Part shown: one piece after another, positions 16,187 through 25,336 of the stretch
Layout: each line of letters opens with the position of its first letter
How positions within the stretch are numbered: position 1 is the first letter of the stretch
Source of the DNA: an uncultured Eubacteriales bacterium
GTDB lineage: Bacteria > Bacillota > Clostridia > Christensenellales > Aristaeellaceae
DNA length: 54,945 nucleotides
Direction: 5' to 3'
Assembly (NCBI GenBank): GCA_902799045.1
Contig: CADBZH010000014.1
Span: forward strand, 1-54,945
Program-made: the position numbers and the translations under genes
The notes under the pieces: model-generated
What the model was told of the DNA's origin: nothing
Databases searched by the model: none
What the model saw: the letters and a program-made list of their open reading frames with translations, nothing else

Positions 16187-16903
16187 TCATGCCCCGATCA
16201 GGTCGCGCACCACCGCGGAGGCGATGGCCAGGCCCATGGCGGCGGGCACAAAGGCCGTGCTGCCGGGGACGCTGCGGCGCGGGTGCGCGCCCTCGGGCTC
16301 GTTCAGCGCGCCCTTCGCCTCCGTCGGCGGCTCGTCGGACCAGGCCACCTTCAGCCTGCGGACGCCCCGCTTCTTCAGCTCCCGCCGCATCACCCGCGCC
16401 AGCGGACACACGGAGGTTTTGGAGATGTCGGAGACGGCCAGCCGGGTCGGGTCCAGCTTGTTGCCGGCGCCCATGGCGCTGATGATCGGCACGCCCGCCG
16501 CGGTGGCGCGCACGGCCAGCTCCAGCTTCGCGGCCACGGTGTCCACCGCGTCGACGACATAGCTGTAGCGCGTCAGGTCCACCTCGTCGGCGTTTTCCGG
16601 CAGGTAGAACATCCTGTGGGGGACGACCTCGCAATCCGGCGCGATGCTGTGGATGCGCGCGGCCATGGCCTCGGTCTTGTCCAGGCCGAGCGTGTCGCGG
16701 GTGGCGATGATCTGGCGGTTCAGGTTCGTGAGGCTCACGTCGTCGTCGTCGAACAGCTCCAGCGCCCCCACGCCGCTCCGGGCCAGGGCTTCGGCCACGT
16801 AGCCGCCCACGCCGCCCACGCCGAAGAGCGCCACGCGCGCCGCGGCGAGCTTCGCCATGGCCTCGCCGCCCAGCAGCAGTTCCGTTCGCGCAAATGGATT
16901 CAT
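16187..16903 (-). CDS. tcdA: tRNA threonylcarbamoyladenosine dehydratase (TcdA/CsdL family)
   Basis: The ThiF/E1-like enzyme (238 residues) converts t6A37 of ANN-decoding tRNAs into its cyclic form, using ATP. It shows the Rossmann motif VALFGVGGVGGYVAEALARSG, FDDDDVSLTNLNRQ, the basic stretch after it, VVDAVDTVAAKLEL, and a C-terminal hydrophobic segment common in TcdA. E1-type thiolation residues are not evident, supporting TcdA over ThiF or MoeB. GAGGTGA precedes the ATG and TATAAT lies about 20 nt upstream. Monocistronic. Confidence 0.88.
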   Translation of the reverse strand: MNPFARTELLLGGEAMAKLAAARVALFGVGGVGGYVAEALARSGVGALELFDDDDVSLTNLNRQIIATRDTLGLDKTEAMAARIHSIAPDCEVVPHRMFYLPENADEVDLTRYSYVVDAVDTVAAKLELAVRATAAGVPIISAMGAGNKLDPTRLAVSDISKTSVCPLARVMRRELKKRGVRRLKVAWSDEPPTEAKGALNEPEGAHPRRSVPGSTAFVPAAMGLAIASAVVRDLIGA

Positions 16904-16963
16904 GTCGCCTCACCTCGGCCTCATTATACCGCCGCCACATTAAATCCGTGCGGTGGTTGAGGC

Positions 16964-16992
16964 TTGCGTTTTTGCCGCTTTGGTACTATAAT
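16964..16992 (+). promoter_or_regulatory. Promoter of the small helical protein gene
   Basis: TTGCGT, a 17-bp spacer and TATAAT, 44 nt upstream of the ATG. Confidence 0.6.
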
Positions 16993-17035
16993 AGTGGTGA
17001 AAAGCGCGGCTCGCGCGATGAAAGGAGACGACGCC

Positions 17036-17275
17036 ATGGATATTCAGAAGATCATCGGCGACGTGGTCGCCAAGCTGACGGGCAACCCGGACCTGATCAA
17101 GTCCTTCCTGTCCAACCCGGTGGAGCTGCTGGAGAAGACCTTCGGCATCGACCTGCCGGACGACCAGATCAACCAGGTCATCGAGGGCGTGAAGGGCAAG
17201 ATCGACCTGAGCAACATCGACCTGGGCCAGGCCGCCGGCCTGCTGGGCAAGATCAAGGGCATCTTCGGGAAGTAA
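17036..17275 (+). CDS. Small helical protein of unknown function (79 residues)
   Basis: A real gene by its clear promoter, an AAAGGAG site 8 nt before the ATG and regular codon use. The acidic/amphipathic sequence predicts three or four helices with a short loop FGIDLPDDQINQVIEGV in the middle and a Gly-rich lysine end (LLGKIKGIFGK). There is no signal peptide and no cysteine. The spacing of the Asn-Pro and the Leu-Pro-Asp-Asp segment recalls Nif11/NHLP-type leader peptides. However, no modification enzyme or transporter for such a peptide is next to it and there is no obvious cleavage motif, so that link is weak. Monocistronic. Confidence 0.75.
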   Translation: MDIQKIIGDVVAKLTGNPDLIKSFLSNPVELLEKTFGIDLPDDQINQVIEGVKGKIDLSNIDLGQAAGLLGKIKGIFGK

Positions 17276-17488
17276 GCGATTTACCGAAGGATCGCCATAA
17301 ATGCCGTTCGCGGACGAAATGGACAGATCCCTCGCTGCGCACAGGATGACACGGATTCGCTTCGATGTCCTCCAGGGCGCGGCGGGGGATCTGTTCATAT
17401 TTCCGCTTGACCCCGCTGCGCTTTTCCCCCAAAGCCCCCGTGAAGCATTCTTTTAATTCATATCAACAAAATAAATAACATAACGCGC

Positions 17489-17516
17489 TTGAAGGAAAGG
17501 ATTGTGGTGCTATAAT
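17489..17516 (+). promoter_or_regulatory. Promoter of the antiporter gene
   Basis: TTGAAG, a 16-bp spacer and TATAAT, 47 nt before the preferred ATG. Confidence 0.6.
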
Positions 17517-17563
17517 AGCATTTGGCCCTTTCGGGCTGAATGTATGGAAAGGTTCTGAAAGCA

Positions 17564-18862
17564 ATGCAATCCCTGCTCCCCGTCGCCTTTGCCCTGTTTG
17601 CGGGCCTGATCATGACCCGCGTGTTCAAGAAGCTGAACCTGAAGTTCCCGGACGTCACGGCGTTTCTGATCGCCGGCGTGCTGGTCGGGCCGTATGTGCT
17701 CGGCGCGGCGGGCATTCCCGGCCTGGGCTTCGATTCGATGGAGGCGCTGGGGAAGGTGAGCGCCTTTTCCACGGTGGCGCTGGGCTTCATCGCCTTCGAT
17801 ATCGGCAATGAATTCCGCCTGGGCCAGCTGAAGAAGACCGGCAAGACCGCCACGGTGATCGGCATCGTGCAGGCGGTGACGGCCACGCTGCTGGTGGACG
17901 CGGCGCTGATCGCGCTGCACTTCATCCTGGGGCCGGAGGTGCTGCCGCTGCCAGTGGCGATCACGCTGGGCGCCATCGCCTCGGCCACGGCCCCGGCGGC
18001 CACGCTGATGGTCGTGCGCCAGTACAAGGCCAAGGGCCCGCTGACGGACCTGCTGCTGCCCATCGTCGCCCTGGATGACGCCGTGGGCCTGGTGGTGTTC
18101 GCGGTTTCCTTCGGCATCGCCCAGGCCATGGAGGGCGGCACGCTGAACGTGGTTTCCGTGATCGTGAACCCGATGCTGGAGATCGTGTGCTCGCTGCTGC
18201 TGGGCGCGGCCATGGGCAGCCTGCTGACGCTGCTGGAGAAGCTGTTCTTCTCCAACAAGAACCGCCTGTCGCTGACCATCGCCTTCGTGGTGATGACCAT
18301 CGCGCTGTCGTCGCTGGAGTTCGACCTGGGCGGCGGGGTGCACCTGGCGTTTTCCTCGCTGCTGGTGTGCATGATGCTGGGCACGATGTTCTGCAATCTC
18401 AGCGAGTATTCCGTGGACATCATGAACCGCTCCGAGCAGTGGACCGCGCCGCTCTACGCCGTGTTCTTTGTGCTCTCCGGCGCGCAGCTGGATCTGAGCG
18501 TGTTCCGCTATCCCTCGATCCTGGTGATCGGCCTGGTGTACATCCTGGTGCGCTGCGCGGGCAAGTATCTGGGCGCGCTGGGCAGCAGTATGCTGATGGG
18601 CTGCGACGAGAAGGTGAAGAAGTATCTGGGCGTCACGCTGTTCCCGCAGGCGGGCGTCGCGCTGGGCATGGTGGTCACGGCCCAGGCTCTCGGCGCGGAG
18701 CAGGGCGGCATGATCCGCAACATCATCCTCTTCAGCGTGCTGGTGTACGAGCTGGTGGGCCCGATGCTCACCAAGCAGGCCCTGATGGCCGCCGGCGAGG
18801 TGCAGACCAAGCCCAGCGACCAGCAGCACCGCGCGCGCTTCCAGAAGAAGGCGACGGCGTGA
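17564..18862 (+). CDS. CPA2-family cation/proton antiporter (Kef/NapA-like)
   Basis: The 432-residue integral membrane protein has about 12 helices. It exchanges Na+ or K+ for H+ across the cytoplasmic membrane. The transport-site motif ATAPAATLMVVRQYKAKGPLT is followed by LLPIVALDDAVGLVVF, whose adjacent Asp pair is the CPA2 ion-binding signature. No RCK/TrkA-N regulatory domain follows; the C terminus is a short charged tail. The ATG at 17564 was preferred because GGAAAGG lies before it; an earlier in-frame ATG at 17540 has no ribosome binding site. Whether it carries Na+ or K+ is not readable from the sequence. Confidence 0.88.
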   Translation: MQSLLPVAFALFAGLIMTRVFKKLNLKFPDVTAFLIAGVLVGPYVLGAAGIPGLGFDSMEALGKVSAFSTVALGFIAFDIGNEFRLGQLKKTGKTATVIGIVQAVTATLLVDAALIALHFILGPEVLPLPVAITLGAIASATAPAATLMVVRQYKAKGPLTDLLLPIVALDDAVGLVVFAVSFGIAQAMEGGTLNVVSVIVNPMLEIVCSLLLGAAMGSLLTLLEKLFFSNKNRLSLTIAFVVMTIALSSLEFDLGGGVHLAFSSLLVCMMLGTMFCNLSEYSVDIMNRSEQWTAPLYAVFFVLSGAQLDLSVFRYPSILVIGLVYILVRCAGKYLGALGSSMLMGCDEKVKKYLGVTLFPQAGVALGMVVTAQALGAEQGGMIRNIILFSVLVYELVGPMLTKQALMAAGEVQTKPSDQQHRARFQKKATA

Positions 18863-18896
18863 CGGCCGCAAAGACAGCCCCCGGTCTGCTTCGCAG

Positions 18897-18927
18897 AAAG
18901 CTCCCCTTGCACAGGGGGAGCTTTTTT
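18897..18927 (+). terminator. Terminator after the antiporter gene
   Basis: AAAGCTCCCC pairs with GGGGGAGCTTT, followed by six Ts: a textbook hairpin plus T-run. The same stem sequence appears in repeat copies near 38.99 kb, so a dispersed repeat may have been used as terminator. Confidence 0.8.
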
Positions 18928-18929
18928 GT

Positions 18930-19265
18930 GGTTCTTCGCGGAAAAGTGGGGGATGCCGACTTCCTCGGGGAGGGAGGCCAATGGACTTGCCCTCGCCGCC
19001 AAAAGGCTCCCGTCTTGGCTCCCTCTTTGAGGGAGCTGGCTGGCCGAAGGCCAGACTGAGGGAGTCAGGAAGCTGGCGCCGAAGGCGACTGAGGGAGTGA
19101 TTGGGAGATTCCCCAACATTCCGTGAAGAACCTTTTTTAATTCTTCGCGGAGAGTTGAGGAACAGGCGAAATGTGGCTGGTTGACGACAGGTACGGATCC
19201 TTCGCTGCGCTCAGGACGACAGGATTCCGGGTTGCTGTCATCCTGAACGCAGCGAAGGATCTGTA
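18930..19265. repeat. Cluster of dispersed repeats between antiporter and oxidoreductase
   Basis: Two units of a GAGGGAGCTGGC ... GACTGAGGGAG-type repeat (19018-19070 and 19077-19099) are followed by a GATCCTTCGCTGCGCTCAGGA inverted pair (19195-19264). No gene is visible between 18863 and the promoter at 19278. Confidence 0.7.
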
Positions 19266-19277
19266 CGTTGTGTGTCC

Positions 19278-19306
19278 TTGCGCCGCGGTGGGAATTATGC
19301 TATCAT
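19278..19306 (+). promoter_or_regulatory. Promoter of the Gfo/Idh/MocA gene
   Basis: TTGCGC, a 17-bp spacer and TATCAT, 36 nt before the ATG. Confidence 0.5.
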
Positions 19307-19342
19307 AATGTCAGCCAGTATAGCAGAAAAGGAGTGGCAACC

Positions 19343-20476
19343 ATGGCAGAAAAACCCATTCGCGTCGGCGTGGTCGGCTCCGGCATGATCAGCAGCATCT
19401 ACCTGAAGAACATGACCGAGCGCTTCGACATCCTGGAGGTGGCGGGGCTGGCCTCGGCGCACTACGACAACGCAAAGCGGCGCGCGGAGGAGTTCGGCAT
19501 CCCGGCCTATGAATCGGTGGAGGCGCTGCTGGCGGACGAGACGGTGGACCTGATCGTGAACCTGACGCCCGCCCCGGCCCACGAGGGCATCATCCGCCAG
19601 GCGCTGCTGGCGGGCAAGCACGTGTACACCGAGAAGGTGATGACCACCAGCCACGAAAGCGCCCGGGCGCTGGCCGATCTGGCGGCGGAAAAGGGCCTGT
19701 GGCTGGGCTCCGCGCCGGACACGTTCCTGGGCGCGGCGCTGCAGACCGCCCGGCAGGCCATCGACGGCGGGCTGATCGGCGAGGTCACGTCCTTCGCCTT
19801 CGCCGCCAACCGCGACAACTGCTTCCTCACGCCCTTCTTCCGCTTCCTGAACCAGCCCTTCGGCGGCGTGGCCTATGACTACGCGCCCTATTACTTCACG
19901 GCGCTGTGCGCGCTGCTGGGGCCGGTGGAAAAGGTGGCAGCGGCGGTGCGCGCGCCCTATCCCACCCACCTGGACGTCAACCCGAAGTCGGCCACGTTCG
20001 GCCAGAGCATGGATACGCCCAACGAAAGTGAGATCAGCGCCGTGCTGACCCTGCGCAGCGGCGTCAGCGGCACGGTCCACCTGAACGCCGACAGTGTGAT
20101 CGAGGACCAGCACTTCTTCGCCATCTTCGGCACCAAGGGCATCCTCTACCTGCCGGACCCGAACGGCTTCGGCGGCGAGGTGCGCCTGCAGCCGAACTGG
20201 GCCTTCGACCAGCCGCCGGAGGCCGCGCGGACGCTGGAGAACGCCTTCGGCTTTACCGACAATGCCCGCGGCCTCGGCCCGGCGGAGCTGGCCTGGTCCA
20301 TCCGCGCCAACCGCCCGGCCCGCGCGAGCGCCGACATGGCCTGCCACGTGCTGGAGGTGATCGACGGGATCATCGAAAGCGGGAAGACGGACCGCTTCGT
20401 GACCATCGAATCCACCTTCGAGCGCCCCGCGCCGCTGAACGCGCCTGCCGACGGCGAGGAGAGCAGCATCATGTAG
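19343..20476 (+). CDS. Gfo/Idh/MocA-family NAD(P)-dependent oxidoreductase
   Basis: The 377-residue enzyme has an N-terminal Rossmann domain (VGVVGSGMISSIYLKNM; later VDLIVNLTPAPAH) and the family catalytic lysine in the HVYTEKVMTTS segment (usually EKP; here EKV). A C-terminal alpha/beta domain carries substrate-site residues (GGVAYDYAPYY). These enzymes oxidise or reduce sugars, inositols or their derivatives; the substrate is not predictable. AAAGGAG precedes the ATG at 8 nt. It faces the sugar ABC operon with converging ends, and the two may share a sugar substrate, which is inference only. Confidence 0.88.
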   Translation: MAEKPIRVGVVGSGMISSIYLKNMTERFDILEVAGLASAHYDNAKRRAEEFGIPAYESVEALLADETVDLIVNLTPAPAHEGIIRQALLAGKHVYTEKVMTTSHESARALADLAAEKGLWLGSAPDTFLGAALQTARQAIDGGLIGEVTSFAFAANRDNCFLTPFFRFLNQPFGGVAYDYAPYYFTALCALLGPVEKVAAAVRAPYPTHLDVNPKSATFGQSMDTPNESEISAVLTLRSGVSGTVHLNADSVIEDQHFFAIFGTKGILYLPDPNGFGGEVRLQPNWAFDQPPEAARTLENAFGFTDNARGLGPAELAWSIRANRPARASADMACHVLEVIDGIIESGKTDRFVTIESTFERPAPLNAPADGEESSIM

Positions 20477-20500
20477 GGCGGTTGATGATGCCAGACCATG

Positions 20501-20527
20501 GCAGGGGCGGCGTTGCGCCGCCCCTGC
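20501..20527. repeat. GGGGCGGCG/CGCCGCCCC-family palindrome
   Basis: GCAGGGGCGGCG-TTG-CGCCGCCCCTGC, matching the copy at 13039 except for the loop. Located 25 bases after the oxidoreductase stop codon. Confidence 0.75.
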
Positions 20528-20553
20528 TGGGGTATGTGCGCGACAGAAATGCA

Positions 20554-20621
20554 GAAGATCCTTCGCTTCGCCCAGGATGACACCGCTGTGCTTGTCATCC
20601 TGAGCGGAGCGAAGGATCTTT
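20554..20621. repeat. GATCCTTCGCTTCG-family inverted pair
   Basis: AGATCCTTCGCTTCGCCCAG and its inverted counterpart TGTCATCCTGAGCG...GGATCT form a long hairpin between convergent genes. It may serve as a bidirectional terminator. Confidence 0.75.
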
Positions 20622-20631
20622 TCCGCTTCTT

Positions 20632-20775
20632 ATACTAAATTCCATCTAATCCATGCACATCTGCGTGCGTCTTTTCCGCCCTGGCTGTGCTTCGCTTCAG
20701 TCAACGATGCGCTGCATCGCCTCCCTCCGCAAAATCCACTCCGCATTTGTACATGTTTTAGAAGGAATTTAGTAT
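20632..20775. repeat. 144-bp element with 12-bp perfect terminal inverted repeats
   Basis: ATACTAAATTCC and GGAATTTAGTAT form the two ends. The interior has no coding potential and differs from the other repeat families. The right end abuts the C-terminal end of the binding-protein gene. MITE-like by structure; only one copy is in the window. Confidence 0.55.
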
Positions 20776-20790
20776 TATTTGAAATCAGTA

Positions 20791-22455
20791 TTATTTCTTC
20801 TTCACCTTTCCGGCGATGGCGAACGCGCCGAGCAGCACCCACACGCAGACCAGCGTGATGAGCAACGCCTTTGACCCGGCGGGCAGGGGACCGAGGTCGC
20901 CGCCGGAGGTCATGCCGCTGCGCCCGGAGGACTGGTTCAGGCGGTAGAGGGAGGCGGTGTCGTCGTAGAGCTTGGCGATGTAGGCGTCATCCACGGTCTG
21001 CTTGCGGCGCACGGACTTCGTCACGCTCTCGATCAGCGCGCCGGCCGCGTCGCGCAGGCTCGCCGAGCCGTTGAACACCGGCGTGGTGAAGGTGTTTTCC
21101 GTGTTGTCCAGCAGCAGCTTCGCGGCCTGCAGCTTCACCGGATAGTGCAGCGCGTCGCCCGCGTCGCTGTTCAGGTAGGCCTGGTAGTCGGCGTCGTTCT
21201 GGGCCTTGGCGGTGACGGGCACGTAGCCCTCGGTCTCGGCGTAGGCGATCTGCACGTCGTTGGTCAGCAGATACTGGGTGAACAGCCAGCTGGCCAGCAC
21301 CTCCTGGGGATCGGCCTTGTTGAACACGCACACGCTGGGCCCCTGGGAGATCATCTGAGGGTGCTCCGGGTCGAACTGGGGAACCATGCGCACGGCGGTT
21401 TCAAACTGCACGATGTTTTCCGGGCTGATGTCCACCAGCGGCGCCTCCGAGCCCATCCAGGTGGCCCCGGCGGTGGAGTCCACCGCGAAGATGCACTGGC
21501 CGGCGTTCAGGAAGTTGGCCGGGTAGCTGGAGATCTTGAACGTGGAGAACGCGCCGGTCGCGGCGTGCTGCGCGATCTGCTCAAGCAGCGCCTTCGTGGT
21601 GTCGTTCAGGATCAGGATCTCGCCCGCCTCGGTGGAGTAGGGCGCGTCCAGCTGCCGGAGCATCTGGATCATCATGTTGTCGGTGCTCTTGTAGATGAAG
21701 GGGATCATCACCTTCTGGCCGTTCACCTCGAACACGCCGTTTGCGTCCTTCTTCGTCGCGGCCTCGGCCACCTCCCACACGAAATCCCAGGTCACGACGT
21801 CCGGAAGCTCGTAGCCCAGGGCCTCCACATAGGTCCTGTTCACGTACATGGCCTCGGTGGAGCGCATGTAGGGCACGGCGTAGGTGGCCCCGGAGAAGGC
21901 GCATTCCGCCAGGAACTGGGGGATCAGCTCGTCCCGGGTCGGGCCGTCGAAGCGCACCTCGCTGCCGCCCAGGCCGTACCGGGGGTCGTCAAACAGCGCG
22001 TCCAGCGGCACCACCACGTTGTCGCCGGTCAGGTAGGTGGCGATGTGGTCCGGGTAGGTGATGCACACGTTGGGCGTGGTGTTGGTGGAGATGTTGGTGA
22101 TCACGTCGTTGTAGATGCGGCCGTAGTCGGTGTACAGCTTCATGCTCACCGTGATGTTCGGGTAGAGGGCTTCGAAATCGGCGATGGCCTTCTTGTAGAT
22201 TTCGGTCTGGGTGCGGTTGGTGTCGTTCTTGGCCCAGAAGGTGATCTCATAGCTCCGGGAGGCGTCGAACTCCGCCGGCACCTCGAAGCCCGCGCGGCCC
22301 TGGCTGCCGTGGCAGGCGGCGAGGGAGAGGGCGACGAGGAGCAGCGCCAGGAGGAGGGAGAGGCGCTTGACAGGCCTTCCCCCCTGGGGAAGCCTTTTGG
22401 CGGGCGCCGCAGCGGCGCCCCTGCGGGAAACGAACGGGCGATGCTTCATGCTCAT
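20791..22455 (-). CDS. Extracellular sugar-type solute-binding lipoprotein with C-terminal TM segment
   Basis: The 554-residue family-1-type binding protein captures an oligosaccharide or sugar derivative for the two permeases upstream. The mature part begins at C48 of a lipobox (LSLAAC), preceded by an unusually long basic n-region. Residues about 12-28 are encoded by a dispersed GGCGGGCGCCGC/GCGGCGCCCC repeat. The binding fold follows: YEITFWAKNDTNRTQTEIYKK, AIADFEALYPNITV, YAVPYMRSTEAMYVN. A hydrophobic helix (about 524-547) and a KKK tail close the protein, giving a second membrane anchor not typical of such proteins. The ATG overlaps the permease stop (ATGA). Confidence 0.88.
   Translation of the reverse strand: MSMKHRPFVSRRGAAAAPAKRLPQGGRPVKRLSLLLALLLVALSLAACHGSQGRAGFEVPAEFDASRSYEITFWAKNDTNRTQTEIYKKAIADFEALYPNITVSMKLYTDYGRIYNDVITNISTNTTPNVCITYPDHIATYLTGDNVVVPLDALFDDPRYGLGGSEVRFDGPTRDELIPQFLAECAFSGATYAVPYMRSTEAMYVNRTYVEALGYELPDVVTWDFVWEVAEAATKKDANGVFEVNGQKVMIPFIYKSTDNMMIQMLRQLDAPYSTEAGEILILNDTTKALLEQIAQHAATGAFSTFKISSYPANFLNAGQCIFAVDSTAGATWMGSEAPLVDISPENIVQFETAVRMVPQFDPEHPQMISQGPSVCVFNKADPQEVLASWLFTQYLLTNDVQIAYAETEGYVPVTAKAQNDADYQAYLNSDAGDALHYPVKLQAAKLLLDNTENTFTTPVFNGSASLRDAAGALIESVTKSVRRKQTVDDAYIAKLYDDTASLYRLNQSSGRSGMTSGGDLGPLPAGSKALLITLVCVWVLLGAFAIAGKVKKK
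22396..22424. repeat. Dispersed palindromic repeat inside the binding-protein gene
   Basis: TTTTGGCGGGCGCCGCAGCG and the following GCGCCCCTGC closely match the intergenic copy at 38927-38942. Here it lies in frame within the signal-peptide coding region. Confidence 0.7.
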
Positions 22456-23321
22456 CCCTTGATCCCTCCCCTCGAAACGCCGGCCATGACCTTGTTGCGG
22501 AAGACGAGGAACAGGATGATCAGCGGCACGGAGATGACCACCACGGCAGCCATCATGGCGGGGATGTTCTCGCGCCCGAAGCCGTTTTCGCGAATCTCCT
22601 GGATGCCGTTGGAGACCAGGAAGAAGGCGGGATCGTCGGTGATCAGGCGGGGCCACACGTAGCTGTTCCAGCATTCGATGACCTTCAGGATCACGATGGT
22701 GATGATCGTCGGCTTGCAGATGGGCATCATCACGCGGGTGAGGTACTTGAAGTCAGTGGTGCCGTCCACCTTGGCGGCGCTGTACAGCTCGTCGGGGATC
22801 TGGGCAAAGTTCTCGCGCAGCAGGTAGATGTAGAACACGCTGGTCACCGAGGGCAGGATCAATCCGGCGAAGCTGTTGCGCAGGCCCCAGTTGGTGATGG
22901 TCTGGAAGTTGGTGATGATCACCAGCTCGTTCGGGATCATCATCAGCGCCAGGAACAGCGAGAACACCAGGTTCTTGCCCTTGAACTCCAGCCGCGCGAA
23001 GGCGAAGGCCGCCGGGACGATCACCGCCATCATCAGCGCCGTGGTCACCACGGTGAAGATCAGCGAATTCAGGAAGTAGCGCGCCAGGGGCACCCCGGAG
23101 AAGGCGCTGACATAGTTTTCCAGCGTCGGCGCGGCGGTGAAGAAGGTGGGCACGTACTCGGCGTTGTAGGCGCTGTAGCTCTTCACGCTCGTCAGCAGCA
23201 TCCAGTAGTAGGGGAACAGCACCATCAGCGCCCAGAACGTGAGCAGCACATAAGTGACGGTGCGCACGACCTTCCGGCGGGTGCGGGAGGCGCGCTCGAT
23301 CTTGTCAAAGTGGTTTGCCAT
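22452..23321 (-). CDS. Carbohydrate ABC transporter permease (MalG/UgpE-like)
   Basis: The 289-residue membrane protein has six predicted helices (first at about 25-45). The EAA loop is YSAAKVDGTTDFKYLTRVMMPICKPT, which docks on the ATPase. The short cytoplasmic N terminus and the VRNKVMAGVSRGGIKG-like C terminus are typical of MalG-type CUT1 permeases. The ATG was chosen because AGGAGGTG lies 6 nt before it; a GTG three codons earlier is within the ribosome binding site. Its stop overlaps the binding-protein start; 13 nt separate it from the preceding permease. Confidence 0.93.
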   Translation of the reverse strand: MANHFDKIERASRTRRKVVRTVTYVLLTFWALMVLFPYYWMLLTSVKSYSAYNAEYVPTFFTAAPTLENYVSAFSGVPLARYFLNSLIFTVVTTALMMAVIVPAAFAFARLEFKGKNLVFSLFLALMMIPNELVIITNFQTITNWGLRNSFAGLILPSVTSVFYIYLLRENFAQIPDELYSAAKVDGTTDFKYLTRVMMPICKPTIITIVILKVIECWNSYVWPRLITDDPAFFLVSNGIQEIRENGFGRENIPAMMAAVVVISVPLIILFLVFRNKVMAGVSRGGIKG

Positions 23322-23334
23322 GCTCCGCACCTCC

Positions 23335-24224
23335 TCAGTAATGCACGTTCTTCTTGCTGATCGACAGGTTGATCAGCGTGATCGTGAACACCACGGCGAA
23401 CAGCAGGATGGCCGCCGCCGAGGCGTAGGACGGATAGCCGCCGGAATCGCCGTAGAGCATGTCGTAGACATAGCCCACGATGGTGTTCATCTCCGCGGCG
23501 TTCAGGTTCGTGCCGAACAGGGCCACGGCGTCGCTGTAGGCCTTGAAGGCCCCGATGAAGCCGGTGATGACCAGGTAGAAGATCATCGGGCTGATCATCG
23601 GCAGCGTGATCTTCCGGAAGATGCGGAAGGAGCTCGTGCCGTCCACCTTGGCGGCGTTGTAGTAGTCCTGGTTCACGCTGGCCAGGGCGCTGGTGAGGAT
23701 CAGCACCTTGAAGGGCATGACCACCCAGATGGTGTAGAAGCACAGCACGAACATCTTCGCCCAGTAGGGGCCGTCGATGAAGTCGATGGGCCCGCGGCCG
23801 AACCAGGCCAGCACCAGGTTCGCCAGGCCGTCGGTGTAGGCGGTCTTCTTGAACAGGATCATGAACACCAGGCCCACCGCCAGCGTGTTGGTGACGTAGG
23901 GCAGGAAGTAGACCGTCTGATAGAGCTTCTTCACCGCCGTGATGCTGTTCAGCCCCACGGAGATCAAAAGCGCGATGATTGTGCTCAGCGGCACGGTGAT
24001 GATCACCAGGATGAAGGTGTTCTTCAGCGCCTGGAGGAAGTAGGGGTCGTGCAGCACGTAGGAGTAGTTGTACAGGCCCACGCCGAAGAATGTCTGGCTG
24101 GCGGAGTTGTAGCCCTCCTCAAAGGAGTAGATGAACACATCCACCAGCGGATAGACCATGAAGAACCCCAGGAACAGGATCGCGGGCAGCAGGTAGAGCC
24201 AGCCCTTCAGGTTGTTTTCCTTGT

Positions 24225-24228
<4 letters not shown>
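23335..24228 (-). CDS. Carbohydrate ABC transporter permease (MalF/UgpA-like)
   Basis: The 297-residue, six-helix partner permease of the CUT1 importer. The EAA loop reads YYNAAKVDGTSSFRIFRKITLPMISPM. The N-terminal helix (LYLLPAILFLGFFMVYPLVDVFIYSF) and P-loop-like TVYFLPYVTNTLAVGLVF are typical. Its ATG overlaps the TGA of the ATPase gene (ATGA), so the two are coupled. Confidence 0.93.
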
Positions 24229-25331
<1,103 letters not shown>

Positions 25332-25336
25332 GGGGC

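Noticed and set aside
14139-16940. Open frame of about 930 codons antisense to the CHAP and tcdA region
   Set aside because: Its Arg/Gly/Leu repeats are the reverse of the Pro/Glu/Thr linker codons. The two sense genes have clear family motifs.
18930-20621. Repeats considered as a CRISPR array
   Set aside because: Spacing is irregular, units are palindromic members of dispersed families, and no cas genes are present.
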